This document shows positions 39,058 through 47,343 of a DNA stretch of 64,000 nt, piece by piece (within the stretch, counting starts at the first letter, position 1; each line of letters starts with the position of its first letter). This DNA comes from Acidobacteriota bacterium (GTDB taxonomy: Bacteria; Acidobacteriota; Blastocatellia; Pyrinomonadales; Pyrinomonadaceae). The notes beneath the pieces are model-generated. The model worked only from the letters and a program-made list of their open reading frames with translations, ran no database searches and had not been told where the DNA came from. The stretch is taken from NCBI GenBank assembly GCA_019239425.1, contig JAFAZX010000083.1, positions 1 to 64,000 on the forward strand. The letters run 5' to 3'. Made by a program: the position numbers and the translations under genes.

Positions 39058-40935
39058 ATGAAGAGGCAGACTCTCCTCCTCGTCGCCCTGGCCGCCGCCT
39101 CGTCGGCGGCCTTCTGCGTTCTGCGCGCGCCGTGCGTTGAAGCAAAACGCGGGGCCGTGCGTCTCGTGACGCGCGAGGTGCCGCTCGGGCGTGAGCCCGC
39201 GGGCGGGCCGAAGGTCAGGCCCTGGGTCTCGCCCGACCGCAGGCACGTCGCATACATCGCGAAGGCCGCGGGCGGCGAGGCGGCGTTCGTGGACGGCCGA
39301 ATGGGCAAGACCTACCCGGCCGTCGCCAACGACCCCCTGAGCGAGTCGGGCACCGGCAACCCCTTCACCTTCAGCCGCGACGGGCGCGCGGCCTACGTCG
39401 CCGATTTCTCGAAAGACCGTTCGGCGCGCGGGCCGCGCCGCGTCGTGTTGGACGGCGCGGAGGGGCCGTCCTTCGACTACATCTGGTCGGGCGGGCTCCA
39501 CTTCAGCGACGACGGCAGGCACTTCGGCTACAGGGCCGAGCGCGGCGGCAAGCAGTTCGTCATCCTGGACGGCGTCGAGTACGGCCCTTACGACGACGCC
39601 TTCGCGCCGTCCTTCAGGGAGTACGAGGGGCGCGGCCTCGTCTTCGCCTTCGACGCGACGCGCGGCGGCCGGCAGTTGCTCGTCGTCAACGGCAAAGAGT
39701 TCGACGCCGAAGACCCGAAGGGGCGCGAGCTGTTCTTCGGCGAGCAGGCGCGCGCGCCGCACGAGGTCGTGCGCGAAGGCAAGCACTGGATCGTGTGGGA
39801 GGGGCACGAGGTCGGGCCGTTCGACGAGGAGATAGGGTTGTCATTCCTCCACGCCGCGCCGCGCGGCGGCGGTTGGCTCGTGGCGTTTGAGGCGAAGCGC
39901 GGCGGCAAGCAGGTCGCGGTCGTGGACGGCGTGGAGGGCAGGCCTTACGACTACGTCGGCGACATCTACATCAGCCCCGGCGCGGCGCACACGCTCTACC
40001 CGGCGCGGCGCGCCGACGGAGAGGCCTTCATCGTCTACGACGGCGAGGAGGGGCCGACGTACAGCAACGTCGAGATCGAAGGCTTCGACGTAAAACCCTT
40101 CAGCCCCGACGGCCGACACTACTTCTACACGGCCTCGCGCGGCGAGGGCTACGACTCGAAGCAGTACGTCGTCGCGGACGGCAGGGAGGGCCGCCCCTAC
40201 TACTACGTGACCGGCGTCACCTACACGCCCGACGGCGCGCACCTCCTCTACCTCGGCTACGACCGCGCGCGCGGCAGGACGTTCCTCGTCCGCGACGGCG
40301 AGGAGGTCGCCTCCTACAAGCAGATGCCCGAGGGCGACATACGCTTCTCGCCCGACGGCCGGCGCACCTACTTCCGCCTGCGGAAAGAGGACGGCGGCCA
40401 GGACGGCCTGGTCGTGGACGGCCGCGCCTACTACTACGACGACGTCAAGGACGTGGAGTTCAGCGACGACGGCCGCCGCTCCGTCTTCAAGGCGCAGCGC
40501 GGGCGCGGCTGGGTGATGGTCGTGGACGGCGTCGAGTCCGAACTCTACGAGCCGGACGGCGAGAAGGGCGAAGTCGGATGGAGCCGCGACGGCCGGCTCG
40601 CCCTGAGCAAAGGGGGCGGGCGCGTGGCCTACGTCGGGCGCAAGGGCGGGAGGGAGTTCGTCGTCGTGGACGGGCGGGCGGGCGCGCGTTACGACTCGGT
40701 CGCTAACCTCGGCTTCACGCCGGACGGCCGGCACGTCGTCTACACCGCGCGCCGCGCGGGCAAGTCCCTGGTGGTCGTGGACGGCGCGGAGAGCGCCGAG
40801 TACGACGCCTTCATCCCCGCCGGGCAGTACGAGAAGGAGGGGCGACTCAACCTCGACGGCGACTCGGCGCTCAGCATCCTCGCGCGCCGCGGCGCGGAGC
40901 TGCTGCGCGTCGAGCTCGAGATCGCCGGGGATTGA
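39058..40935 (+). CDS. Secreted beta-propeller repeat protein
   Basis: 625 residues; the N-terminus MKRQTLLLVALAAASSAAFC suggests a signal peptide or lipoprotein-like start. The body consists of roughly 45- to 55-residue repeats with a SPDGRHxxY strand followed by RGGKQxVVxDGxEGxxYDxV; about ten are seen between residues 60 and 610. This matches WD40-like/TolB-type propellers. The consistent VVDG-EGPxYD motif is distinctive and suggests an internally amplified family. No catalytic residues are obvious, so it is probably a binding or scaffold protein in the periplasm. It starts 18 bases after the inositol oxygenase gene and may be co-transcribed with it. Confidence 0.8.
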   Translation: MKRQTLLLVALAAASSAAFCVLRAPCVEAKRGAVRLVTREVPLGREPAGGPKVRPWVSPDRRHVAYIAKAAGGEAAFVDGRMGKTYPAVANDPLSESGTGNPFTFSRDGRAAYVADFSKDRSARGPRRVVLDGAEGPSFDYIWSGGLHFSDDGRHFGYRAERGGKQFVILDGVEYGPYDDAFAPSFREYEGRGLVFAFDATRGGRQLLVVNGKEFDAEDPKGRELFFGEQARAPHEVVREGKHWIVWEGHEVGPFDEEIGLSFLHAAPRGGGWLVAFEAKRGGKQVAVVDGVEGRPYDYVGDIYISPGAAHTLYPARRADGEAFIVYDGEEGPTYSNVEIEGFDVKPFSPDGRHYFYTASRGEGYDSKQYVVADGREGRPYYYVTGVTYTPDGAHLLYLGYDRARGRTFLVRDGEEVASYKQMPEGDIRFSPDGRRTYFRLRKEDGGQDGLVVDGRAYYYDDVKDVEFSDDGRRSVFKAQRGRGWVMVVDGVESELYEPDGEKGEVGWSRDGRLALSKGGGRVAYVGRKGGREFVVVDGRAGARYDSVANLGFTPDGRHVVYTARRAGKSLVVVDGAESAEYDAFIPAGQYEKEGRLNLDGDSALSILARRGAELLRVELEIAGD

Positions 40936-40945
40936 GCCGCTTCGG

Positions 40946-41641
40946 TCACACCGGCGGAGCTTTGTGGGCGTGGCTGATCCAGGTGAAGATCATGACCCAG
41001 AGCGTCAGCGCGAGCGTGAAGAGCGGGAACTGCAGAGGCAGCGGCAGGGAGTAGATGAACAGGACGACGGGGAGCCAGAACCCCATGCCGCTGACGACCG
41101 TGGGCAGAACCTTCCGCGTGTAGAAGTCGGGCGTGAGCACGCGCGGCATGCGCGAGGGCCTGTAGCCCGCGTGCCTCCACTCGAAGACGACGACCGTGAG
41201 CGGGATGGAGACGAACGGCGTGAAGACGAACTGGTCGAAGAAGGTCTTCAAGAAGATGGTGGCGAAGTCGACGCCGTCGCCGAACAGGAGCGCCTGCCCC
41301 CTGTAGAGCGCGTCCACCGCCGCCCCCATTAGGCCCCAGAAGCAGACGCCGAACGCGAGGCTCCCCAGGTTCTCGCGCCTGACGCGGCCGCGCTGGAAGA
41401 CCGCGACCGTCAGAAGCTCTGGCAGCAGCCCGCCCGCCAGCGCGCCCGAGGCGAGCGAGAAGAGGTAGCCGCCCCCGCGCTTGAACTCCGCGAGGCGCGC
41501 CAGCCACGCGCGCGCGGGCTCCCAGAAGTAATAGGCGAGGACGACCGAGACCACGGCCGCCTGTATGACCAGCGCCGGGACGAGGTTCGCGCGCGCGGCC
41601 CGCAGACCCACCGCGAGTGGGCGCTCCTGCTCAAACGTCAT
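40946..41641 (-). CDS. Mpv17/PMP22-like integral membrane protein
   Basis: 231 residues with four or so membrane segments. The start ATG overlaps the kduI stop by one base (TGATG), so it is translationally coupled. The pattern resembles animal Mpv17/PMP22: a DQFVFTPF segment (compare DQ-x-x-F-x-P), then FWLPVVLFIYSLPLPLQF and W-VMIFTWISHAHKA, matching the Mpv17 order W-P ... Y-x-V-P-L ... W-x-x-Y-L-S-x-x-A-H. These proteins are membrane channels or solute-handling proteins in peroxisomes and mitochondria. Assignment is from remembered motifs only; an unrelated four-helix membrane protein is the alternative. Confidence 0.5.
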   Translation of the reverse strand: MTFEQERPLAVGLRAARANLVPALVIQAAVVSVVLAYYFWEPARAWLARLAEFKRGGGYLFSLASGALAGGLLPELLTVAVFQRGRVRRENLGSLAFGVCFWGLMGAAVDALYRGQALLFGDGVDFATIFLKTFFDQFVFTPFVSIPLTVVVFEWRHAGYRPSRMPRVLTPDFYTRKVLPTVVSGMGFWLPVVLFIYSLPLPLQFPLFTLALTLWVMIFTWISHAHKAPPV

Positions 41642-42489
41642 CACTTCAGCTGGCAGAGGTCGAGGACGTTCATATCGGTGTAGTCGAGGTTCTCGCCGCC
41701 CATCGCCCAGATGAAGGAGTAGCTCGCAGTGCCGCACCCCATGTGGATCGACCACGGCGGCGAGACCACCGCCTCCGAGTCAGAGAGCACGAGGTGGCGC
41801 GTCCTGTCGGGCTCGCCCATGAAGTGCATCACCCTCTGGCCTTCTTTGAGGTCGAAGTAGAAGTAGACTTCGGAACGTCTGTCGTGCAGGTGCGGCGGGC
41901 AGGTGTTCCAGACGCTACCGGGCTTCAGGAGCGTGACGCCGAGCAGGAGCTGCGAAGACTTGCAGACGGCGGGCACGACGTACTGGTAGATGGTGCGCTC
42001 GTTCGAGGTCTCCTGCGAGCCGAGGTTCAGGGGCACGGCCTTCTCGACCGAGACGTGCACCACCTCGAAGCGCGCGTGCGCGGGGGTGGAGGCCAGGTAG
42101 AACTTCGCGGGGCTCCCCGAATCCGAAGACTCGAACAAGACCTCCGTACTCCCCATCGGCACGTAGAGGCAGTCCTTCGGCGCCAACTCGTACCTTCGGC
42201 CGTCCACCGTTATGGCACCATTCCCCGTCCCGACGTTGACCGCGCCCAGCTCCCTGCGCTCGAGGAACGGCTTGCCCTTCGCCGACGCCGGCTCTTGCTG
42301 CAAAGGCAATGAAAGAGGCGAGCCCGAGGGCGCGGCGCCGCCGATGACGAAGCGCTCGTAGTGCAGGTAGTTCAGGCGCAATTCGCCCTCGGCGAACAGC
42401 TCCGGGATGTGGTAGCGGTCGCGCAGCCCCTCGTTCGACGCGCCCTCGACCGAGCCGGGGTGCGTGGCGTAGTAGGTCTTGCGGTACAT
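41641..42489 (-). CDS. kduI: 5-dehydro-4-deoxy-D-glucuronate isomerase
   Basis: 282 residues from the ATG at 42489, after GGGAGGA. Begins MYRKTYYATHPGSVEGASN as in KduI. The cupin zinc ligands are visible in PPHLHDRRSEVYFYFDL (HxH and Glu) and SPPWSIHMGCG (His). The enzyme converts 5-keto-4-deoxyuronate to 3-deoxy-D-glycero-2,5-hexodiulosonate in breakdown of pectin- or glycosaminoglycan-derived unsaturated uronates. KduI has also been implicated in isomerising glucuronate and galacturonate. A membrane protein is coupled directly downstream. No KduD is seen in the window. Confidence 0.94.
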   Translation of the reverse strand: MYRKTYYATHPGSVEGASNEGLRDRYHIPELFAEGELRLNYLHYERFVIGGAAPSGSPLSLPLQQEPASAKGKPFLERRELGAVNVGTGNGAITVDGRRYELAPKDCLYVPMGSTEVLFESSDSGSPAKFYLASTPAHARFEVVHVSVEKAVPLNLGSQETSNERTIYQYVVPAVCKSSQLLLGVTLLKPGSVWNTCPPHLHDRRSEVYFYFDLKEGQRVMHFMGEPDRTRHLVLSDSEAVVSPPWSIHMGCGTASYSFIWAMGGENLDYTDMNVLDLCQLK

Positions 42490-42574
42490 CAAAGTCCTCC
42501 CTCCAACGGTTTGAAGGACAAGCATAGCTCACACGGCGCGCCGGCCGCGACAGCGCCGGGGCGAAAGCAGAAAA

Positions 42575-42643
42575 TTAACCACAGAGACACAGAGACACGG
42601 CTTGTTTGATTTAACCATCAACAAGCCGTGTCTCTGTGTTGAG
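42575..42643. repeat. Intergenic inverted repeat, family A copy 3
   Basis: TTAACCACAGAGACACAGAG with a right arm AAGCCGTGTCTCTGTGTTGA. The right arm is altered at its end. It lies between kduI and the TIGR03790-like gene. Confidence 0.85.
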
Positions 42644-42665
42644 ATTCAACCCCCGGCCGCCCGAC

Positions 42666-45600
42666 TCAGGGCGTGTTCTCGAAGGGCGGCGAGCCGAAGA
42701 GCGTCAGGTTCATGCCCGAGCCGCTCGCGTCGCTCCCGTTGCCGTCGAACTCGTAGCGCCAGAGCGAGACGCCCCCCGCAGGGACGGCCGCGGTGGGCGG
42801 CCCCGCGTTGAGCGCCAGCGCGCCGTCGAGCATGCGTATCCAGTCCACCTTGACGCGCGCGTAGAAGAGGTTGTAGGCCGTCGCCCCCAGAGTCAGGCGC
42901 GACGCGGCCATGTTGAGGTTGCTGACGTCGCTGATGGCCTCGGTCGCGGAACGGTAACCCGTCCCGTCGAGGTTCCAGGTCTCCAGCGTGACGCGCGAGC
43001 GCGTCGGGTCGAACTGCGCGCGGAAGAGGAGGTCAGTTTTGCCGTCGGTGACGAGGGGCGACGCGCCGCGGAGCGCGAAGCTGAGGTAGCCGGAGGATGT
43101 GAAGAGGAGCTTGCCGTACTCGCGCTCGGTGGTGGGGTTGAAGGTCTCGAAGATCATCTGGGTCGAGTTGTACCCGGTGCGCAGGGCGCGCAGCCGCCCC
43201 TCGACGCGGAAGGCGCCGCGCGAAGTGAAGGTCGAGAGACTGGGGATGGTCGCCTGCGCCCTCTGCGTCGCCCCGTCGAAGCTGATGGCCTGCCCGCTGC
43301 CCGGCGTCGGAGTAGGCGTGGGCGTAGGCGTTGGTGTGGGCGTCGGCGTCGGTGTCGGTGTTGGTGTTGGTGTAGGCGTAGGTGTAGGGGTCGGTGTTGG
43401 CGTCGGAGTCGGAGTCGGAGTCGGAGTCGGAGTAGGGGTCGGTGTCGGTGTCGGTGTCGGCGTTGGTGTCGGTGTCGGCGTCGGCGTCGGGGCGATGCCG
43501 CCGGGGGTGTCCTCGAAGGTCGGGGAGTTGAGGAGGGTGAGGCTCATGGCCGACGTGCTCGCGTCGGTGCCATTGTTCTCGAACTCGTAGCGCCAGAGTG
43601 AGACGGCGCCCGCGGGCATGGCGTCGGTCGGGACGGCCGTCGGGCTCAGAGCCTGCGCGCCGTCGAGCATGCGGAGCCAGTCGAACTTGACGCGCGCGAA
43701 GAAGAGGTTATAGGCCGTCGTGGCGATGGTCAGCCGCGACCCGGCCATGTTGATGGCCGAGGTGTTCGAGAGCACGTCCGTGCTCGCGCGGTAGCCCGTG
43801 CCGTCGAGGTTCCAGGTTTCGAGCGTGACGCGCGAGAGTGCGGGGTCGAACTGCGCGCGGAAGAGGAGGTCTGTCTTCCCGTCGGTGACGAGGGGCGAGG
43901 CGCCGCGGAGCGAGAAGCTGAGGAAGTTGTTCCCGGTGAAGACGAGCTTGCCGAACTCCTGCTCGGTGACTGGGTTGAAGATTTCAAAGAGCGACTGCAG
44001 GGAGCCGTTGTTGTTGCGGAGCGCGCGCAGCCGCCCCTCGACGCGGAAGGCTCCGCGCGCGGTGAAGGTCGGGAGACTGGGGATGGTCGCCCGCGCCCCC
44101 TGGCTGACACCGTCGAACACAATCGCCCGCGCCGCGCCCGGTGTAGGCGTAGGGGTAGGCGTTGGTGTTGGCGTCGGCGTGGGCGTGGGCGTGGGCGTGG
44201 GCGTCGGCGCAGGTGTAGGGGTCGGAGTCGGAGTCGGAGTCGGTGTTGGCGTAGGAGTAGGCGTTGGAGTTGGAGTAGGTGTCGGTGTTGGCGTCGGCGT
44301 CGGCGTAGGTTTAGGAGTCGGCGTCGGCGTAGGGGTCGGCGTTGGCGTTGGCGTTGGTGTAGGCGTTGGTGTCGGGGTCGGTGTCGGGGTCGGCGTCGGC
44401 GTGGGGGCGACGCCGCCGCTGAGCGTGACGTGGTCGAAGAAGGACTTGTTGAGAAGTTCGTTGTTGACGCCGCAGACGAAGAGGCCGATGTAGTCGCCGC
44501 CCGTCGTCTGGATCGTGTCGGTCACCACGAGCGTCCAGTTCACGCCGTCCGGCGAAGTGTAGCCGCTGTACTGGCTGCCCTGCCTGACCAGTTTCAGCCA
44601 GTAGGGCGTGCGGCCCGTCCCCGCCGACGAGTAGACGGTCGCGCCCGCGGTCTGCCTCCGCCGGTAGGATTCGACGCCGTCGTAGCCGCCGATGAGCGTC
44701 AGGGCCATGTGTGCCGACCCGGCCGTCAGGTCGTCGCGGATCATGATGCCGGCCTTACTCTCGTTGGTCGAAGAGGTGTTCTCGACGCGGGTGACGTGCG
44801 CCACGATCTGGCCGTCCCCGCTCAGAGACTGGTAGGCGTAGTGGAACGAATCGGCGTCGCTCCACAGTTGCGTGCCCGTGCCCTGGACGGCGATGTTGCC
44901 GTTGTAGTTGTTCGAGCGGCCGGCGACGCCCACCGCGCCGACGTCCTGACTGGCCCAGGGGTACGGCAGGGGCGAAGGCGGCGGCGGGTAAGTCGAGTTG
45001 GGGAACGGGCGGTAGAGCGGGTCGCCGAGGAGCATCAGGTTCCACTTGACCCAGAACGAGTTGTGCAGGCCCGCGTCGCCGACGTTGGCGCCCTGGAAGA
45101 GGTCGTGGTAGAAGCCGTCCACGTGGAGCTGCCCGATGACGTACGGCTCGGCGACGGGGCCGCCCGTGACGGTGATGCCGCGCTGGAGCGCGTTGGCCGA
45201 CCAGGTCGGGCCGGAGCGCGGGTTAAGCGCCGCCCCGCTGTCGAGGTGGAAGCCGATGGAGCCGGGGTTCCAACTGAAGGCGTCGTTGTAGCTGTTGAGC
45301 CGGTACTGTCCGGCGAAGAGGGCGGCGTTGTCGCAGCGGAGCGGGGCCGGCGCCTGGCCGAACTCCTCGTCCTGCGTGTCCTCGACGACATCCCAGCCCT
45401 TCTCGCGCGTCATCTCCGCCGCGCGGTAGATGTTCCAGTCGGACTGGACTTCGACGCTGTAGGGCTGCGCGTAGCTGAGGCCGCCGCGGTTGCGGTCGAA
45501 GCAGGCGCGGCCCGAGAGGCCGTTGGCCTCGGCGGACATCGCCTTGTCGACGAGCCCCTTGGCGATGAGCGGGCTCGGCCCGTCGAGCCGCCAGACCGAG

Positions 45601-46196
45601 TAAATGAGGTAGCTCCCGAAGGGGGCCGCGCGCCAGTCGGCGAAGGGCACGAAGTCTTCGTAGTAGTCAGCCTGCGTCTCGTTGAAAACGTAGTAGGGGT
45701 TGTTGGCCGAGAACGAGTCGGTCACGTCCCAGACGTCCGCGAGGCGGCTGTCGACGGAGCTGCCGCCGTCGGTGCTGTTGATCGTCGGCGGGGGCTCGAT
45801 GATGTAGTAGGGGACGTTGTAGGTGGTGACGATGTAGAGGATGTTATCGCGGCCGACGGCGTTGAGGCAGTTCTGCACCGGCGTCCGAATCGTGCTCAGG
45901 TATTCGGCGTAGGTGATCTGACTGTTCGAGGGCGGCGTGACCGCGCACTTGTTGGCCGAAGGGATGCCGCGCCGCATCACGTAGTAGTCGGCCACCGAGA
46001 CGGAGTCGGCGTCGGCGGCGTTATAGACGACGAGGACGCGCTGGTTGAGCGGCGGCGCCGCCGCCGTCTGTAAGACCGCCGCGGCCGCCGGCCGGGCGGC
46101 GCGGGCCGCGGCCGCCGCCGGGAGCTGCGTGATGAGACTCAGGACGAGAAGGACACAGAGACGCGAACGGAGAGCGGGGCGCGGCGTGTGCGACAT
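42666..46196 (-). CDS. TIGR03790-family protein with Pro-Thr hinges and duplicated C-terminal lectin-like modules
   Basis: 1176 residues, signal peptide at the start. Residues 50-440 match the TIGR03790 family (QRVLVVYNAADADSVSVADY, YYVMRRGIPSANKC, ILYIVTTYNVPYYI). Residues 440-595 are a DUF1349-like beta-jelly roll with SDADSFHYAYQSLSGDGQIV. A Thr-Pro linker (about 597-686) leads to module 1 (690-900), a second linker (902-964) to module 2 (965-1176). The modules are duplicates, both with TIPSLxTFTxRGAFRVEGRL and PLVTDGKTDLLFRAQFDP. The protein is exported and modular, and may bind extracellular glycans or surfaces. No sorting signal is visible at the C-terminus. Confidence 0.78.
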   Translation of the reverse strand: MSHTPRPALRSRLCVLLVLSLITQLPAAAAARAARPAAAAVLQTAAAPPLNQRVLVVYNAADADSVSVADYYVMRRGIPSANKCAVTPPSNSQITYAEYLSTIRTPVQNCLNAVGRDNILYIVTTYNVPYYIIEPPPTINSTDGGSSVDSRLADVWDVTDSFSANNPYYVFNETQADYYEDFVPFADWRAAPFGSYLIYSVWRLDGPSPLIAKGLVDKAMSAEANGLSGRACFDRNRGGLSYAQPYSVEVQSDWNIYRAAEMTREKGWDVVEDTQDEEFGQAPAPLRCDNAALFAGQYRLNSYNDAFSWNPGSIGFHLDSGAALNPRSGPTWSANALQRGITVTGGPVAEPYVIGQLHVDGFYHDLFQGANVGDAGLHNSFWVKWNLMLLGDPLYRPFPNSTYPPPPSPLPYPWASQDVGAVGVAGRSNNYNGNIAVQGTGTQLWSDADSFHYAYQSLSGDGQIVAHVTRVENTSSTNESKAGIMIRDDLTAGSAHMALTLIGGYDGVESYRRRQTAGATVYSSAGTGRTPYWLKLVRQGSQYSGYTSPDGVNWTLVVTDTIQTTGGDYIGLFVCGVNNELLNKSFFDHVTLSGGVAPTPTPTPTPTPTPTPTPTPTPTPTPTPTPTPKPTPTPTPTPTPTPTPTPTPTPTPTPTPTPTPTPAPTPTPTPTPTPTPTPTPTPTPTPGAARAIVFDGVSQGARATIPSLPTFTARGAFRVEGRLRALRNNNGSLQSLFEIFNPVTEQEFGKLVFTGNNFLSFSLRGASPLVTDGKTDLLFRAQFDPALSRVTLETWNLDGTGYRASTDVLSNTSAINMAGSRLTIATTAYNLFFARVKFDWLRMLDGAQALSPTAVPTDAMPAGAVSLWRYEFENNGTDASTSAMSLTLLNSPTFEDTPGGIAPTPTPTPTPTPTPTPTPTPTPTPTPTPTPTPTPTPTPTPTPTPTPTPTPTPTPTPTPTPTPTPGSGQAISFDGATQRAQATIPSLSTFTSRGAFRVEGRLRALRTGYNSTQMIFETFNPTTEREYGKLLFTSSGYLSFALRGASPLVTDGKTDLLFRAQFDPTRSRVTLETWNLDGTGYRSATEAISDVSNLNMAASRLTLGATAYNLFYARVKVDWIRMLDGALALNAGPPTAAVPAGGVSLWRYEFDGNGSDASGSGMNLTLFGSPPFENTP
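43303..43492. repeat. Microsatellite-like Pro-Thr codon tract (second hinge)
   Basis: About 30 (Thr-Pro) dipeptides encoded by GTCGGT/GTAGGC-type hexamers (reading the plus strand). Synonymous-codon mixing partly breaks the repeat, which suggests selection on the protein and unequal exchange in the DNA. Confidence 0.85.
44140..44406. repeat. Microsatellite-like Pro-Thr codon tract (first hinge)
   Basis: About 44 (Thr-Pro) dipeptides with a few Ala and Lys substitutions (APTP, PKPTP). Same codon style as the tract at 43303-43492, so a likely hot spot for length change. Confidence 0.85.
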
Positions 46197-46482
46197 GAAC
46201 TGTTATCTCCCGGGGCAAGTCTGAGACGGACGTTTCTTCTGCCGAAACTTATTAACTGAAAACAATTATATGTGCAATGCCCCGCCAACTCCCACCTTCC
46301 CGCCGCCGCGCCGGGCGTCGCCGAATTTAACCGCGATTTAACCGCCCCTTAACAGCCGCGTAGCCGGAGGGATTTAGGATGAAATTCCCCGCCAAAAACC
46401 CCGCCTGGCTTGTTGCTGTGCAGAAGAGGTGGGAGGTCTCCCCGGCCTTCCGCCTCACCCGGACGGACGAGGAGGAACAATC

Positions 46483-46671
46483 ATGGAAGAAGAGTTGAGA
46501 AATGAAGGGACGGACTTCGCGGTCGTCTGCGTCTGGTGCGGGGCGGAGATTCGGAGGGCGAGCGCGCCCGAGACGCCGGGCATGTGCCAGCGCTGCTTCC
46601 GGCGTATGTGCGAGGAGCACGCACAGCTAGCCGCGCGCCCGCGCGCGAGCGTCTACGCCAGCGAACGTTAG
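46483..46671 (+). CDS. Small zinc-ribbon protein
   Basis: 62 residues after a perfect GGAGGA ribosome site. Two CxxC motifs (VCVWCGAE and MCQRCFRR) separated by 17 residues make a zinc ribbon. The basic tail includes RRMCEEHAQ. Likely a small DNA/RNA- or protein-binding factor. No family assigned. Confidence 0.7.
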   Translation: MEEELRNEGTDFAVVCVWCGAEIRRASAPETPGMCQRCFRRMCEEHAQLAARPRASVYASER

Positions 46672-46684
46672 GGACTATTAAAGA

Positions 46685-46915
46685 TTAAAGGCGGCCAGAC
46701 GCGGCGCCCTCTCCGGGCGGCGGGCCACCCGCCTCGCCCCGTCGCTCGCGGCCGCGCCTGCGGTACTCCGCGCTCAGGCGGCGCAGGGTCGAGTGCACCT
46801 CCAGGACGACCTCCGCGCGACTGCTCGCGTCGAGCGGCGCTTCGCCTTCCTGACCTTCCTTGTCGGCGAGCACGGCCGCCGCCACCTCGCTGCTCAGTTC
46901 GTGTGCGATAGACAT
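46685..46915 (-). CDS. Small charged helical protein, function unknown
   Basis: 76 residues from the ATG at 46915 (a GTG at 46972 would add 19). MSIAHELSSEVAAAVLADKEG and SSRAEVVLEVHSTLRRLSAEYRRR form two amphipathic helices with an Arg-rich disordered tail. It diverges from the response regulator gene at 47344 across the 11-bp repeat arrays. No family recognised. Confidence 0.5.
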   Translation of the reverse strand: MSIAHELSSEVAAAVLADKEGQEGEAPLDASSRAEVVLEVHSTLRRLSAEYRRRGRERRGEAGGPPPGEGAASGRL

Positions 46916-46986
46916 AAAGGGGGCGAACTCCTCTCCCGACACGATGGACAAGCGACTTGTTCGAAGGCGCACATGATACGACGCCG

Positions 46987-47019
46987 GTGTTACCTGAGTG
47001 TTACCGCAGTGTTACCGCA
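46987..47019 (-). promoter_or_regulatory. Array of three contiguous 11-bp direct repeats
   Basis: GTGTTACCTGA, GTGTTACCGCA and GTGTTACCGCA follow each other with no gap. On the minus strand the core is GGTAACAC. The array is 72 bases upstream of the small gene that starts at 46915. Three contiguous 11-bp units is the operator layout described for CarH and similar to PhoB-type boxes. Confidence 0.6.
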
Positions 47020-47141
47020 CGGCCTTTTCGTCTGCCCCGCGTTCACGAGGCGCGCTTGCGCGAACGTCGTTTCGTGCGGACACTCAATGCTTCTCCTGTC
47101 AACCCCCTTGTAGCTAAACCCCTTGTAGCCCCCCCCGCCGA

Positions 47142-47339
47142 GTGCTCCCGACGATGCTGAGCGCGCTGGGAAAGAAGACAATCCTCGTGGCCGAAGACTC
47201 CGCCGGGTTGCGATTGCCTTGCGAGACGGCGACGTTTGAGGAAGGGCCATCGCAACGTAAAAGTAACGGTGCGGTAACCAACCAAAGGCCCGCCACCTGT
47301 GTAATGGACCGGACATTATTATCTTCAGCCGCGAGGTGA
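47142..47339 (+). pseudogene. Possible response-regulator receiver fossil
   Basis: The frame begins MLPTMLSALGKKTILVAEDS, which looks like the first strand and acidic pair of a receiver domain. It then loses all similarity after SAGLR and stops. It stands directly upstream of an intact single-domain response regulator, so it may be a decayed duplicate. The similarity is short and could be chance. Confidence 0.25.
47252..47278 (+). promoter_or_regulatory. Second array of three 11-bp direct repeats
   Basis: GCAAC, GTAAC and GTAAC begin at 47252, 47263 and 47274, each 11 bases apart. The core GTAAC matches the array at 46987-47019 in inverted orientation. It ends 65 bases before the response regulator start. 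Confidence 0.5.
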
Positions 47340-47343
47340 AAGT

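Larger units (their letters stand above)
46973..47343. other. 371-base intergenic region with two 11-bp repeat arrays
   Basis: Holds the arrays at 46987-47019 and 47252-47278, a tandem CCCCTTGTAGC pair (47104-47129) and a possible receiver-domain fossil (47142-47339). No intact gene seen. Confidence 0.7.

Noticed and set aside
43303..44406. Thr-Pro codon tracts as a CRISPR array
   Set aside because: They are in-frame hexamer repeats inside a secreted protein gene, with no spacers.
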